A stretch of DNA of 64,000 nucleotides from Sialis fuliginosa (GCA_961205875.1 OY540812.1:26731098-26795097); one strand, 5' to 3'. Shown: positions 21,061-32,269, counted from the first letter of the stretch. Made by a program: numbers and translations. The notes: a model not told the origin generated them from the sequence alone.

Positions 21061-21489
21061 TTGGAAAACCACAAAACTCAAACTAGATACCTACTATGCC
21101 GTATGTTATTGTCATATGTTTTCTTTCTTTACTTGACCCGATGGCAATTGGCCGTCCATTACGGAACAAATACATCAACGCTAATGGGGCAGTTAAGGCT
21201 TCAATGTAATATATTTTCATTGTACTTTTTGTTAGGTTGTTTGAGATATGAAACAGAGAATAGATTTTTTTGAATTTATCTTATAAGGAGTTAATGAGGT
21301 TGAAATCTTTCTTATTTTTCTTTTTACTCTAGCATTAATAAATCACTGAAATTTCCGGAAAAATTAGAATATGTGTAATTTATTAGTTTAGTGAAAATTG
21401 TAAACATACATTTCTGAAAATTTATTACGTAACAGTAACATATATTTATTATGATAATTTTCAATGTGTCAAATTATTTCTTTTTTGTA

Positions 21490-21945
21490 ACTTTTATGAA
21501 CTCATGTTATTAAATCAATGCAATTACCAAAATCCGCAAATATAGTTTTTGTTTTTAAATTATAGCCTTTTATTATTTGTATGTTTTTTCTACAGTAATG
21601 CACAAAGTCAAACCAGTAATGGACATCTAGTGATGGACACTTACTAACGATTACAAAATGATAAGCACTATGACACAAAAGTTATAAAATAAAGAATCGT
21701 CAAATTTAAAAAACAATGTAAAGCAGATGCTATGATAATACTAATAATTAGTTTAAATGTATACCATTTTAACACCCATTGGCCGATTGTCATCAAATTA
21801 AGCTATTTTACAGTTAAGGTTCTATAGATTATGATTCAATAATGGCAGTAATCAAATATCAACAAATTTTCAACTTTAATACATTTAATTAATTAAAAAA
21901 GTATCCAGCACGAGGGTATTGTAAGACACTGGTGCCAGTACCTTA
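21490..21945 (+). repeat. Segmental direct repeat, copy 2 (partner 14660-15170)
   Basis: See copy 1. This copy ends with 'ggtattgtaagacactggtg' and runs directly into the possible exon at 21987-22220. Confidence 0.75.
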
Positions 21946-21986
21946 TTTGTATATATTTTATAGGTAGGTAAAAACTAAAAGGTGCA

Positions 21987-22220
21987 GGTTTACTCAGTAG
22001 CGTGACTACAAGTACATCCCCCGATACATTGGGTTCTGCAAAAATACTCGAGGATCTAGTGGGATTAGGCGATGACCAAAAAAATACGAAAATGTTACTG
22101 GATGTCTATCTCGGGGGCCCTGAATTTTTGCCAGTCCAGCTACCCTATAGTTACGCCACTGGATCTACTGATCTTTATGTTGACGACTTTTATTCTTTGT
22201 TTCGCAATTTAAGAAATTAA
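21987..22220 (+). CDS. Possible terminal coding exon of an unrecognised gene
   Basis: An open frame ends at TAA 22218-22220 and carries 72 codons from 22002, which is GTG, not ATG. The frame stays open upstream only to a TAA at 21969, so the protein would have to begin in an earlier exon. Acceptor-like AGs lie at 21985-21986 and 21996-21997. The block is visibly less AT-rich than its surroundings. The peptide includes acidic stretches, GGPEFLPVQLPYSY and an ending DDFYSLFRNLRN; I recognise no family. AATAAA lies about 80 bp downstream (near 22301), fitting a 3' UTR. No upstream exon was identified, so this may still be a chance frame. Confidence 0.3.
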   Translation, partial: GLLSSVTTSTSPDTLGSAKILEDLVGLGDDQKNTKMLLDVYLGGPEFLPVQLPYSYATGSTDLYVDDFYSLFRNLRN

Positions 22221-22567
22221 GCTCAGCAAGAATAATCTTTGTGTGCATATTAGACTGGTTAATTTATAATAAGTATAATTTATAATTAGTTCTCACTCCT
22301 TAATAAAAATAGGTTTATTAAAGTAAAAAAATGAATTTTCTGTTTGGTAGGCCATATAAAATATATTAAGAAATTTATAATTTTAATAAAGTATATACCG
22401 GTTATTCAAAATAAAACGTTACGAATTTTAATTTTGAAAAGTTAAGTACCTATTTACAGAAATAATATTTCAGTTAAAAATTTCTCAGTTTGGTGCGTGC
22501 AATAACATATTTTATTATTTTGTATTTTATTACTTTTCATATAAAATAACTGATTTATACTCGGTAT

Positions 22568-22944
22568 CAGTGGTGTACGCAGGATTCTGTTATGGGGGGG
22601 GGGGGGGGGGATCAAAGAGAATTTTTTGTTTTTAATATACAACAAACACGACATTAAATACATTACAGCTTAATTACAAACGCAATTCGAGCCTTCTTGG
22701 ATTCTTGGCTAATTCATCAAGAATCTCATCTGCTGTAATCACAATTTCTCGGTGATAATAAAAAACGAACTATAAAATAAATATTGCAATTTGCAATGTA
22801 ATATAGAATGCTAGAATTAATAGAATTTAATAGTTTTGTTGGGAATAATATTAATATTGATTTAAAAAAAGATCACAGATGTCATGGGGAGGGGGGTTCT
22901 GACCCCCCCCCTAACCCCCCTAACCCCCCCTGCGTACGCCACTG
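22568..22944. mobile_element. hAT-type MITE with CAGTGG ends, nested
   Basis: The ends are CAGTGGTGTACGCAGG / CCTGCGTACGCCACTG. Flanks CTCGGTAT and TTCGGTAT give an 8-bp duplication with one mismatch, as in hAT elements. The left end carries a 17-G run (22594-22610) and the right end several C runs, which can pair as mirror arms. The 69-codon minus frame crossing this element is spurious. Confidence 0.75.
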
Positions 22945-22948
22945 TTCG

Positions 22949-23275
22949 GTATTATAAAGAATTTGCTTGGCTGCAAATGCAAATTAGCTCCCAGCTAACG
23001 CTATCTACTAGGTATTAAATATAAATGACAACCACTCACAGATGTAGCGAATGAAATCAAACATATAATAACTTTGACGCATGCGTATAAAGTAGAAATC
23101 AGGGACTTAAAATAAGTGCTGCCAAGTGTACCTCATAAAACGCATAGCATTTATATTATAAATTTATTACCACTGTTTTAAAATATCGAGCAATTTCATA
23201 ACAATTTAATACCTATCAGATAGCGTTAGCTGGGAGCTAATTTGCATTTACAGCCAAGCAAATTCTTTATAATAC
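22949..23275. repeat. Inverted pair with about 66-bp arms
   Basis: 'aaagaatttgcttggctg' and 'gctcccagctaacgctatct' at 22949-23015 return inverted at 23210-23275 with very few differences. The arms frame about 195 bp of AT-rich loop. Confidence 0.8.
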
Positions 23276-23545
23276 TGGGCATTAGAGAAAAAAAATGTTG
23301 TTTCAAATCACTGAAGCCATAAACATTTTTTTAACTTCGATCGCTTCAGATTAAAAATGTTTCCGTCTTAAAAATTAAATATAAGTTTTTATTAAAAATC
23401 TATAAAAACACCTAAAAATAAAAATGTAAAGATATTGCCTCAAAACTCTAAATCGAGTAATTTTTGACTCAAAAAGTTTTCTGTATACTACAGCTTATTT
23501 GTTAAAATAAAACTTTGCAACGTTTTATTTTGAACACCCGGTATA

Positions 23546-23960
23546 TATCTGACCTTTGTAATTCGGCTTACGTAACATGCGTAATATCTTTACTTGCAGA
23601 AATGTTCTACAAGAAAAACTATTAACTCAACATGTACCTCACTTAACCTTTGGTCACCTCACCATCTTTTACAAAGAGAACATTATTCATTGAGAGTATA
23701 TTCTACAATCTCATGATATATTCACGTCACACACACCGACACACATCAATTCATACATGTACTGTACATCACTTATCACAGGGGGATTCAACGTTTTTTG
23801 GATGTGGTTCTATAATTTTTTAATTGCGTGTCAAATATGATAAGGTTGTTTTAAAAATTTCAAAATTTTTTTTTATAGATTTGAAACACAGTGATATTGA
23901 CTAATCATTAATCAATACAATCGGCCGCTTAATTATTATAAATAAGGAATTGATATGTGT
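23546..23960. other. Unassigned sequence
   Basis: No repeat partner or frame recognised. Confidence 0.45.
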
Positions 23961-23964
23961 CACG

Positions 23965-25330
23965 TTACCCGGAAAGTTCACCGCTAGGAAAGTTCACGGC
24001 CGGTAAATTCACTACCGAATAAAAAGATAAAAATATATTATTAATTTTATTTATTTATTAGATTAGACTGGTCTTAACAATATATTATACAATGTACATA
24101 TTTGAGGATATTTTATAAAAAATTAAAGCCACATGTTTTCAGAATAAATTATTTGGTTGAACTGCATACATTAGGGTGGTCCTTATATGGGGTTAGGACA
24201 AATTTTGACCGGGCCACCCCTCAAATCAGCTCCAAATAATTTAAAAATAATGTGGAGAAAGTTTCAGCCCTCTATCTTGAAAAATGGCCATTACCAGAGG
24301 GGGGTGATTATCCCTTTTAAAATATACCTGTTTTTTCGATTTTTCAAAGACCTGCATACTAGAGTGTCTTAAACTCTTTCTAAAAATCTATAATACTCAT
24401 GAAAGCATTCCTGGTACTCATATTCCATATCTAGATGGATAAATTAAATTTGTGATTCAACGTTGACCATTTGGTCATTTCATCAAGAGAAAATTTTTAA
24501 TAATTTTTTTTGATATCATTTCTGGATAATTTTGTCAGAAAAATGTTTGACAATAAAAACAAAGATCTTGAAATAAAAAAAAAAATTGATTCTAAAATAA
24601 AAAAGATCATTCCATATTAATTTCTAACTGACGCGATCAATTTTTTTTTATTAATTTTAATTTTAGAATCAAATTTTTTTATATCAAGATCAATATTTTC
24701 GGTTTTTTTTTTAAAATGGAGAGAACCTTTTCTCTTAAGAATTTATTAATACACCATTTATATAATAACCTTCATTGACGTCCGAGACATAGAAAGCGAG
24801 ATATTCGTAAATAACCGTTTTTCGTGACATTAGACTTTCAATATCTCGCAAAGCCGGCACGATATCGTTGGAGACTTTTTACACGTTATTAAAATAATTA
24901 TAAATTATTATAATATTGTAACGAAGTTGTATATAAAAATTCAGCTAACTGCTATTTTTTCCGCAGATTGGGTGCAATAATATCTAAAATTATTGGACTA
25001 ATATGTCAAAGTAAACATCAATTTAAAAAAACAAAACAATATTTTTTAAATTGAGATAAATATTTGTAAGGGAATATTTTACAACAAACGTTGTGGAGCT
25101 ATATTATAGGGAATTGAATACTCAAGAAATACAAAAGATCCTATACATTTTTTAGATAATATGTATCGTTCTTGAAATATCTTGAAAAAATAAATATTTT
25201 GAGATGTCACCCCTCCCCCTTACACACGATTTTGATGATTTTGGACTGGAACCGTCCTCTACCACGACCCAACTATCCGACCTAATTTCATTAATATCGG
25301 TTCAGTGAACTTTCCTAGGCTCTTCTCGGG
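23965..25330. mobile_element. Candidate composite element with GGAAAGTTCAC-like ends
   Basis: CGCTAGGAAAGTTCAC near 23985 is mirrored by GTGAACTTTCCTAGG near 25306-25320, and CCCGG/CGGG lie just outside on both sides. The interior includes a 'tagggtggtcc' block (24172), an A/T-rich section, and part of family A (25020-25310) cut off exactly at the right terminal motif. No target duplication was identified. Confidence 0.4.
25020..25310 (+). repeat. Family A repeat, partial copy
   Basis: 'gggaatattttacaacaaac' and 'gatgtcacccctcc' match the full copy at 25505-26251. The copy stops at 'atcggttcagtg', where the adjacent element's end begins. Confidence 0.75.
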
Positions 25331-25504
25331 TTCTTTATAACTAAAGTAAACCAAAACTAACATATATACAAAATAAAGCTGTACTATTCTTTAAAATGCA
25401 TGTTGTTTTATTTAGGTACAAGTGAGCACATTTACATATAACATAAAACGTTTTACACAAAAACCGCTATAGATATGAAAAACATCTGCCAAGTAAATGC
25501 ACAG

Positions 25505-26251
25505 TGCTTCCTCGTGCTAAATTCACCAAAGGTAGTTAATTATTGAACAATTTAAATAAAAACCGATAGTGTTGAAATAAATTGCCTGGAATTGGGTAAC
25601 CATTTAATTTTTATACAATTTTACTAATAAATATTAGTTTCAAAGACGCACCTGATTATTTTTTCGTATATTTTTAATTTTTTGACAAATGTCAAAATGA
25701 CATTTAAAACGCCAAAATGAGATTTAAAACGTCAAAATGACATTTAATATGTCCAAGCAAATATCAATTTAGAAAAACAAAACACGAATTTTTAAAATAA
25801 ATTGGAGATAAATCTTTGTAAGGGAATATTTTACAACAAACGTTGTAGACCCATATTATAAGAAATTTAATGCTCTACAAAAAATATTCTATAAAATTTT
25901 CATGTAACATGTGTCGTTCTTGAGATATCTTGAAAAAATAAATATTTTGGGGTGTCACCCCTCCTTCTTACACACGATTTTGAAGATTTTTAAATGGGAC
26001 TGTCCTCAAGCCAGACTATCCGACCAAGTTTCAATAATATCGGTTCAGTGGTTCATGAGTTATGCGTGTGACAAGGATTCAGGGGACAGACGGACACACG
26101 GACGGACATACAGACAGACACGGAACGAAAAGTGTTTGGCTTGACGTGAAACGGAAAGATAAATTTAAAATTTTGAAATCGGAGAACATTTTTTTGTCTC
26201 AATCTGAAACGATCACAAAGCTTCTCGTATCTTCGATATTGCGAGGAAGCA
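25505..26251 (+). mobile_element. Family A non-autonomous element, near-complete copy
   Basis: The 747-bp element has 10-bp inverted ends TGCTTCCTCG / CGAGGAAGCA. It contains tandem 'aaaacgtcaaaatgacattt'-type units (25690-25750), 'gtgtcacccctcc', 'tcggttcagtggttcatgag' and a (GGAC)n microsatellite. The reversed copy at 58929-59719 has the same ends and order. It has no coding capacity. The short frames at 25911-26472 lie within it and continue past its end. Confidence 0.8.
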
Positions 26252-26407
26252 AAAATACATTGGAACGATTTTTATGTAGGCTCATTTTTGAGGATAAGCT
26301 CTCCTTTCAGCAGTGTAAACTTTATTTTATTTTAATGTACAAATGTTTACACATAAATCTGTCTATTGAATTCCGGAAATTCCTTTGGATTGGTTTTTAT
26401 TATTTTA

Positions 26408-26640
26408 CTAGCTGTTACTCGCAATTTCGTTTGCGTCGTATATTTAAAATAAGACGTATATGCTTCACGTGAAATTTAAAATCGATAAAACAGGCTGCAA
26501 GTACAAAAGTATTTCTTCGAGATATAAAATTGCTTCTGTCGTTCCTCAGGATGCAAGCTATCTCCATGCCGAATTAGCCGTGAAAAGGTAACAAACAGAC
26601 AGAGAGACAGATACACTTTTACATTTATAATATTTAAATT
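26408..26640 (-). mobile_element. Helitron-type non-autonomous element, 5' end lost
   Basis: On the minus strand it ends in a hairpin region (AACGAAATTGCGAGTAACAG) followed by CTAG and T (26408-26411 in plus coordinates). The other side contains 'aaccttttcacggctaa'-like sequence and (GTCT)n in reverse, as in 45273 onward. Confidence 0.6.
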
Positions 26641-27177
26641 TAATTAAATTTAAGCATGCCACTGGATTATATATATACTTTTTCGTTACAAAAGAATGGT
26701 ACCTAAATCTTATTAAAACTTGTAAATTGGTATATTTTACCTTGTGCTTTGATTTATTTTTTAATTTCAACGAGTAAATACTGAAATCGTGTATTACAAG
26801 GCCGCTGCAAAATTAATAAAAATTCTACGCTACCAAACAATTAAAATATTCCGGTACTTCTTCCGGGCCAAATTTGGACTGTGAGCCGTTGGATTGACGT
26901 ACATATATTATATCAAAGAGTAATTCTACATACACAAATACAATGTATTTCACATACAGAGAATACATTTCATGTCCACCCACATCTAGTGTTTGTAGTG
27001 GTCATGTCAAATGACGGTTCTTTGTACATAAGTTAGATATGTTGTAGTCTCGCACTCGTACATTGATTCGGGAAAGTCTCAAGAGCCACCCATGAATAAA
27101 TTATATTCTAATATATGTTTGTATGGGTGTTATGCTTTCAAAAATCTGGAAACATTGTAATTGCAATGCTATCTTTA
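26641..27177. other. Unassigned sequence
   Basis: AT-rich DNA with no feature recognised; the minus-strand frame at 26558-26770 is partly repeat. Confidence 0.4.
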
Positions 27178-27179
27178 TA

Positions 27180-27564
27180 CAGTGTATTCCAAGTTGATTA
27201 AGACATAGGAAATTTAACATGGAGACAATTAGAAATGTTGTAGTAACCTTTGGTTTTAACGAAGTGTGATTGGTGCATTTTGAAATGCCGCCTCGAAATT
27301 AACTGATAAATTTTAAATTAATGAACAGTATTTTGTTCTCAACTTTAATTTCATTAATTTAAGCATCCTAGATAAAATTATAATAATATTTTTTGGCAGA
27401 TATAAATTTGAAAACAAAATACTAATTACAATTTTATTAAATTTTGTGGTGGCATTTCAAAATGCACCAATCACACATCGTTAAATTTGACCAAAGGTTA
27501 CTACAACACTTCGAATTGCTCCCATGTTAAATTTCCTATGTCTTAATCAACTTGGAATACACTG
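27180..27564. mobile_element. Tc1/mariner-type MITE, copy 2
   Basis: Same ends as 4034-4442 (CAGTGTATTCCAAGTTG) and TA on both sides (27178-27179, 27565-27566). Both arms align with copy 1; the interior is rearranged and shorter (385 bp). Confidence 0.85.
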
Positions 27565-27587
27565 TATACTATACAGTGTATAGTATA

Positions 27588-27827
27588 CTAGCGTATTGGA
27601 CCCGGTGTTAGCCAAGGATATAAATTTAATCTTTAATAAACATATTACATTATTAGCGTACCCGAAGATAACTCTCCGACGATAGTTTTTTTCCAACTTC
27701 ATGAAATTAAACTAAATTATATACCTAAATTAGTGAAAAGTGGAAAAAAATATTTTCAGTAGTTACTGAGAAAATCGTGCATAGACAGAAAGATAGACAG
27801 ACGTGGCGAGAGCTTTGGTTTATACTA
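27588..27827 (-). mobile_element. Helitron-type 3' end, family M copy 1
   Basis: Reversed, it ends ACACCGGGTCCAATACG followed by CTAG (27588-27591) then T. 'actgagaaaatcgtg' near 27764 and the terminal block also occur in the copy at 41596-41790. The 5' end is lost at the neighbouring MITE. Confidence 0.55.
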
Positions 27828-27829
27828 TA

Positions 27830-28067
27830 CCCGGGAAAACATTTTAGATCTGAAGTGATCAAATCAGATCTTAATCTACATTTTGAGACAGTCATATTTT
27901 TTCACCGGTTTCTGATCTATGGAGACCTGCAAAGATCTACAACGATCTACAAAGTTAGTAGATCAGGTCTCCACAGATTTAAAACCATTAAAAAAATATG
28001 AATTTGTCTCAAAATGCAAATCTATCAAGATCTGATTTGATTACTTCAGATCTAATTTTTTTCCGAG
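27830..28067. mobile_element. MITE with CCCGGGAAAA ends, copy 1
   Basis: The left end CCCGGGAAAACATTTTAGAT and the right end (reversed) CTCGGAAAAAAATTAGATCT continue as 'tgaagtgatcaaatcagatc', flanked by TA. The 238-bp element shares ends with the large palindrome at 32313-33013. Confidence 0.75.
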
Positions 28068-28069
28068 TA

Positions 28070-28730
28070 TCTATAAATAGATGTTATTGAATTGGTTGAT
28101 TAATATTAATTAGCTCAAATTAACATGGAAACATTAGGAAAAAAATCTTTAATAATTCTTAGGTTTTATTAGATTAAAAAAAATATTTATTTTTTTTTGC
28201 ACTTTTTGACTCATGCTTTAAACTTTAACTCCAGTAATTATAAAAATATTTATGTTTGCTGTGCACACTTTACTCTCAATGACTTTTTTCAATTTGAACT
28301 TACATTGAACGTAAATATTATTAATAATAGAAATCTTAATTTGAATTCAAATTGCTGTTTGTGATCTTCAGAAGGGTTCAAGTTTTATCTGAGTGGTCAC
28401 TGAGCATAGCGAATAACAACATGCAGTTTACAGCTCAAAATTACGATTTTAGATGTTTAGTAGCCAATTTGGAAAAATTCAACCAAAACCCAAAATTCAA
28501 GCTCAAATTAAAAAAAAACTGGTAAGCAGAAAATTAAAAAAATTTGGATTTCGACTATGCTCACACTCTAATGCTCTGCACTTTTTTTTGTGTAGCTGTG
28601 TAATTGTGTAATCTTTTAAAATAGAGGCTCTCAGTGAAAATTTCGACGAGATTTATAAATACTCGTAAAGTCATCAAAATTTCAAACGATTTCGTTTCGC
28701 TATCATCTCGTGTGAATTTATGCTATCTCG
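28070..28730. other. Unassigned AT-rich sequence
   Basis: No repeat partner seen. 'gtgagcatagtcg' and 'cactgagcatagcg' form only weak symmetry. Confidence 0.4.
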
Positions 28731-28733
28731 AAA

Positions 28734-28983
28734 TAAGGTGACCCGGTCTCCGGTTTTGACCCGGAGTTTCCGGGTTTGCACACTGGATCATCGGGCTCCG
28801 GGTTTGGGTGCAATTTCTCCGAGTTTTGCAAAAAATGATAAAATAAAGCAGGAGACACAAAAGTGCAGATTATGGTAAAAATTTTTATGAAAATAAAAAT
28901 AAAAAATATAAAATAAAATACAATAAAAAAGGGGTCTTCATTAACATCTCAGGGTTTACCAAAACTAAAATCTGATCACCCTA
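28734..28983. mobile_element. Short hAT-type MITE with 8-bp duplication
   Basis: The 250-bp element has ends TAAGGTGACC / GATCACCCTA. It is flanked by perfect 8-bp repeats TCTCGAAA at 28726-28733 and 28984-28991. The left half is unusually GC-rich (tandem CCGG-containing words). Confidence 0.8.
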
Positions 28984-29566
28984 TCTCGAAACGAGGCGAA
29001 GAATGTCTCGTCTAAGCGAGACAAAAAGTGAGTGAACACGCGTTATTAAAAATATTTCGTTTGTGAGCAAAAATTACTCACGCGTCCAGCTTCACTGTTA
29101 TGCATATAATTAACATCATAATACATTGTATATTCGAGTGCACTTTACATTACCGCTGTAAGTAAAACAGTAACAAGTTTGAACGGGTAAAAGGTTAACG
29201 CGTCAACTTGTTTATTACAGACGCGCCCTGTTCTAGATTTTATAAGGCTCGCTGTAATTATCATTTTGTACGTCAGTTAATTCTGTTATGTGACCGCGGT
29301 AATGTACCACTCTGGAATGTGAGGAGGTTATTTCTGTTGGTTTTTATAACGCCGGGGTTATTTTTAAAGCAAGGGTTGGATTAATTTATCAAGCTGATAA
29401 TGTGATTTAGGAAATTAATTTAAACGTTGGTTTATTTTATAGCGATTTTAAGGGTTGGTATATGAGAGGGTAAAGGGATTAATTATTTATTCAGAACAGT
29501 TTTAAGCAGTAACTGCTTTTGCCTAGAGCTAACATTATTAAATTTTAAATATTTTATATAAATATA

Positions 29567-29639
29567 CTAGCGGTTCCGTTCGCGAGAACCACAGGATTTG
29601 CATCTTTTTTTAAGTTCTGGACTGCGTATTGTACAGAGT
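29567..29639 (-). mobile_element. Helitron-type 3' end fragment
   Basis: Reversed, GGTTCTCGCGAACGGAACC is a hairpin (GGTTC/GAACC) followed one base later by CTAG (29567-29570) and T. Its body was interrupted by the hAT element at 29640. Confidence 0.6.
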
Positions 29640-30321
29640 TAGAGCTGGCGCGTGAGTAATTTTTGCTCACGAGAGAACAATTTTTAGTCACGCCCGCTTA
29701 TTCACGATTACAAAAAAAGTATTCACGATCACGCACGCTCACGAATCTTATTTTTTAACTCACGTCCGATCACCATCGGCGGGTCGCGTTCGTGACACGA
29801 TTAAATGTAATTGTTGCAAATTAAATTTTAAAATAATGAAAATGAATGTTTTTTACGTGCATTATATTATGTGTATATTTATATTCATATTATTTCTTCT
29901 AAACTGCATTCTAGTACAAGTAATAACAAACAAAACAATAAGAAAATAAAGCTATAATGCATTTTAAAATCTTCTTTGGGGTTATAGAGTTGGCAGTACT
30001 GACCATGTGAAAGTGCTTTTAAAAATGACATTTATTTTTGTTTACTGTATTTTTCAATGTCAAAATTCGTTTTAAAACATTATTATATATATGCATTGTT
30101 AGTTCAGATCTGTGATTCAGTATTAAAAAAAAAGATCAAATAAGTTTATAAAAAAATTATCTTCAAAATATACTCACGGACTCACGCACGAGAAAAATGT
30201 ATTCACGTACGGTTGTTTTAATTTGACTCACGATCACGCACGCTCACGATTCTTGATTTGAAAATAGTTCACGCGGGTCACGGCTGTGACCTGAAAAATT
30301 CACGGCCTGCGCCCAGCTCTA
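29640..30321. mobile_element. hAT-type non-autonomous element with 8-bp duplication
   Basis: The 682-bp element starts TAGAGCTGGCG and ends GCCCAGCTCTA. TACAGAGT is duplicated perfectly at 29632-29639 and 30322-30329. Both subterminal regions are rich in 'tcacg/cgtga' words, as expected for transposase-binding arrays. No transposase frame is present. Confidence 0.88.
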
Positions 30322-30329
30322 TACAGAGT

Positions 30330-30715
30330 TATTCAAAATTACCGGAACACCTAAATATGTATATGTATATATATTTACACAGTGAAAATTTTCAAACAAA
30401 AGATTCTTGGATTTTATTTTTAATGTTTCATTTTATTATGAAAATTGTATAAACTCGATTTTTTCAAATAAAACCCTGTATTTTTTCATTTTTGAATTCT
30501 ACGATTAAGAAACTTATGTAGGAATCATTTTTTTAAAAACCCTTTTTTATATAAGTTGTTTTTTTAACTAATCAATTAACAAAAATAGCAAAAGAACAAA
30601 TAAATAAATCTAATAATATCTATAATTCTAACAATTATTCCAAATATTGAAGAATTTAGTTGAGAAAGTTCAGAATATTACTGATAAATATGTAGGAAAT
30701 CTGACAATTAAGCAT
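30330..30715. other. AT-rich sequence, nothing recognised
   Basis: Continues the sequence interrupted by the hAT element. The frame at 30258-30452 begins inside that element and is spurious. Confidence 0.45.
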
Positions 30716-30718
30716 TCC

Positions 30719-31094
30719 TAGGGCTGCACACGAGATGAGACGAGAGTCAGATGTGTATCGTTTCGTTTCGAATTCTCGGCTTGGACTTGAATTTTACAAG
30801 TGACAGTCTCGTCTCAATCTCGTCTCTCACACGTGACCGAGACGGAGAAATATCTCAGTCACGAGTTAAATTTAAAAAAATGTTTTCCATTTATTCTTAT
30901 GAAATAAATAATTTTTTTTTAAATATTAACAAATCTCATAAACTTACTTTAATTATTCTAATGATTAATAAAATAAAAATTAGTAAAACTCTTTTTAAAC
31001 GTAGACTCTGAAAGAAATTATCGTCTCGTCAAAATTTCAGACAGTCTTGTCTCGATCTCAATCAAGCCAATCTCGTCTCTGCATGCCTGCCCTA
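30719..31094. mobile_element. hAT-like MITE rich in CTCGTCTC words
   Basis: The ends are TAGGGCTGCACACGAGA / TCTCGTCTCTGCATGCCTGCCCTA, with subterminal 'gagacgag/ctcgtctc' arrays on both sides. Flanks AGCATTCC and ATCATTAT match at only five of eight positions, so the duplication is doubtful. Confidence 0.6.
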
Positions 31095-31338
31095 ATCATT
31101 ATACAGAAACTTTTACTTGAAAACTGTTGGTTATACTGGAAAATGTTTAGATCATAAATATAAATACAAATTGGATTGGTTTCAGGATTAGAATACTTTA
31201 TTGTATAGTACAATCCATCAGTTCTAAATTGTTTCATACGTTGCAGTCATGTGTTATCGCATTGCATCAGGTGTTTAGTCAAGTTTATGTACTTTAAAGA
31301 TCTAACATGTACCAGCTTTCTGGTCTAGATACTCTGCG

Positions 31339-31945
31339 AACTGTCTGGAAATAACAGGAAGCAAAACAAACATAAGATATAGCCAGTGGCGTCGCTAAGG
31401 GGGGGGGGGGCGGTCCGCCCCGAGTGTCATCCTCAATGGGGTGACACCCGAGTAAATGTTCAAAAAAAAAAGCCTGTCTACCTTAATTTTTTGGTGATTT
31501 TAAGCTTCCAGGGAGTAAGATATTTAAAAAAAATAATTTTGTTTGGCCATTGAAAGTCTGATATATGTATATGATAACCATGCAATTTATTAAAAAAAAA
31601 ATACACAACTATCTGGAAACAACAGGAAGCAAAACAAACATAAGATATAGCCAGTGGCGTCGCTAAGGAGGGGGGGTCCGCCCCGGGTGTCACCCCATTG
31701 AGGGTGAAACCCGAGTAAATGTTCAAAAATAAAGCCTATCAAGTTTAATTTTTGGTAATTTTAAGCTTCCAGGGAGTAAAATATGTAAAAAAAATTTTTT
31801 TGGTAATTGAAAGTCCATATATGATAACCATCCAATTTATTTAAAAAAAAAAGATATTTTTTCTGTTGTTAAAAAAGCACAGAGGTGACACCCGCCTAAC
31901 TTTCGATTTTCGCTCCAGGTGTTATCCCCCCTAGTTACGCCACTG
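31339..31945 (+). mobile_element. hAT-type MITE with its left half and flank duplicated in tandem
   Basis: The element 31384-31945 has ends CAGTGGCGTCGCTA / TAGTTACGCCACTG and 8-bp flanks GATATAGC / AATATAGC. A block of about 268 bp (31339-31606), made of host flank plus the left half of the element, recurs at 31607 onward, both copies containing 'aggaagcaaaacaaacataa'. Poly-G runs follow both left ends. Confidence 0.7.
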
Positions 31946-31949
31946 AATA

Positions 31950-32265
31950 TAGCTATATTCATGTTGGTTTCGTAACCTATATTTTCACCTTTGCCGTATA
32001 AACCCAAACCATATATGTATGTATGTCTAAAGAAGCTTTGCAGTCACAGAAACGTTGTACTGCATTGCCTGGCTGAGTTTCACTAACCACTAATTAAACT
32101 TTCAGGAAGTATTAAAGTTTTAGAAATAAATTCGTTACCAATTCTGTGGTGAATGACAGTGGCGCGCTATGACAGTTCATACTTTCGAATCTTTGAACAC
32201 CTGCATCGCAGTATTTTGCCTATTCATATTATTATCTTCAGATGCCCCCACGATCTTCTTTATAA
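31950..32265. other. Unassigned sequence
   Basis: No partner recognised. A 62-codon frame at 32153-32341 runs into the Helitron end and is not supported. Confidence 0.4.
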
Positions 32266-32269
32266 GAAA

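Larger units (their letters stand above)
22396..23543. mobile_element. Mariner-like non-autonomous element (composite)
   Basis: The ends TACCGGTTATTCAAAATA and, reversed, TACCGGGTGTTCAAAATA continue as AAACGTT and are flanked by TA. TACCGGGTGTTC is a common mariner terminus. The 1148-bp interior contains a separate hAT-type insertion (22568-22944) and a 66-bp inverted pair (22949-23275). There is no transposase frame. Confidence 0.75.

Noticed and set aside
26062-26472. 136-codon plus-strand frame
   Set aside because: Its first part is the (GGAC)n segment of family A and it runs across the element boundary into a Helitron fragment, so it is composite by chance.
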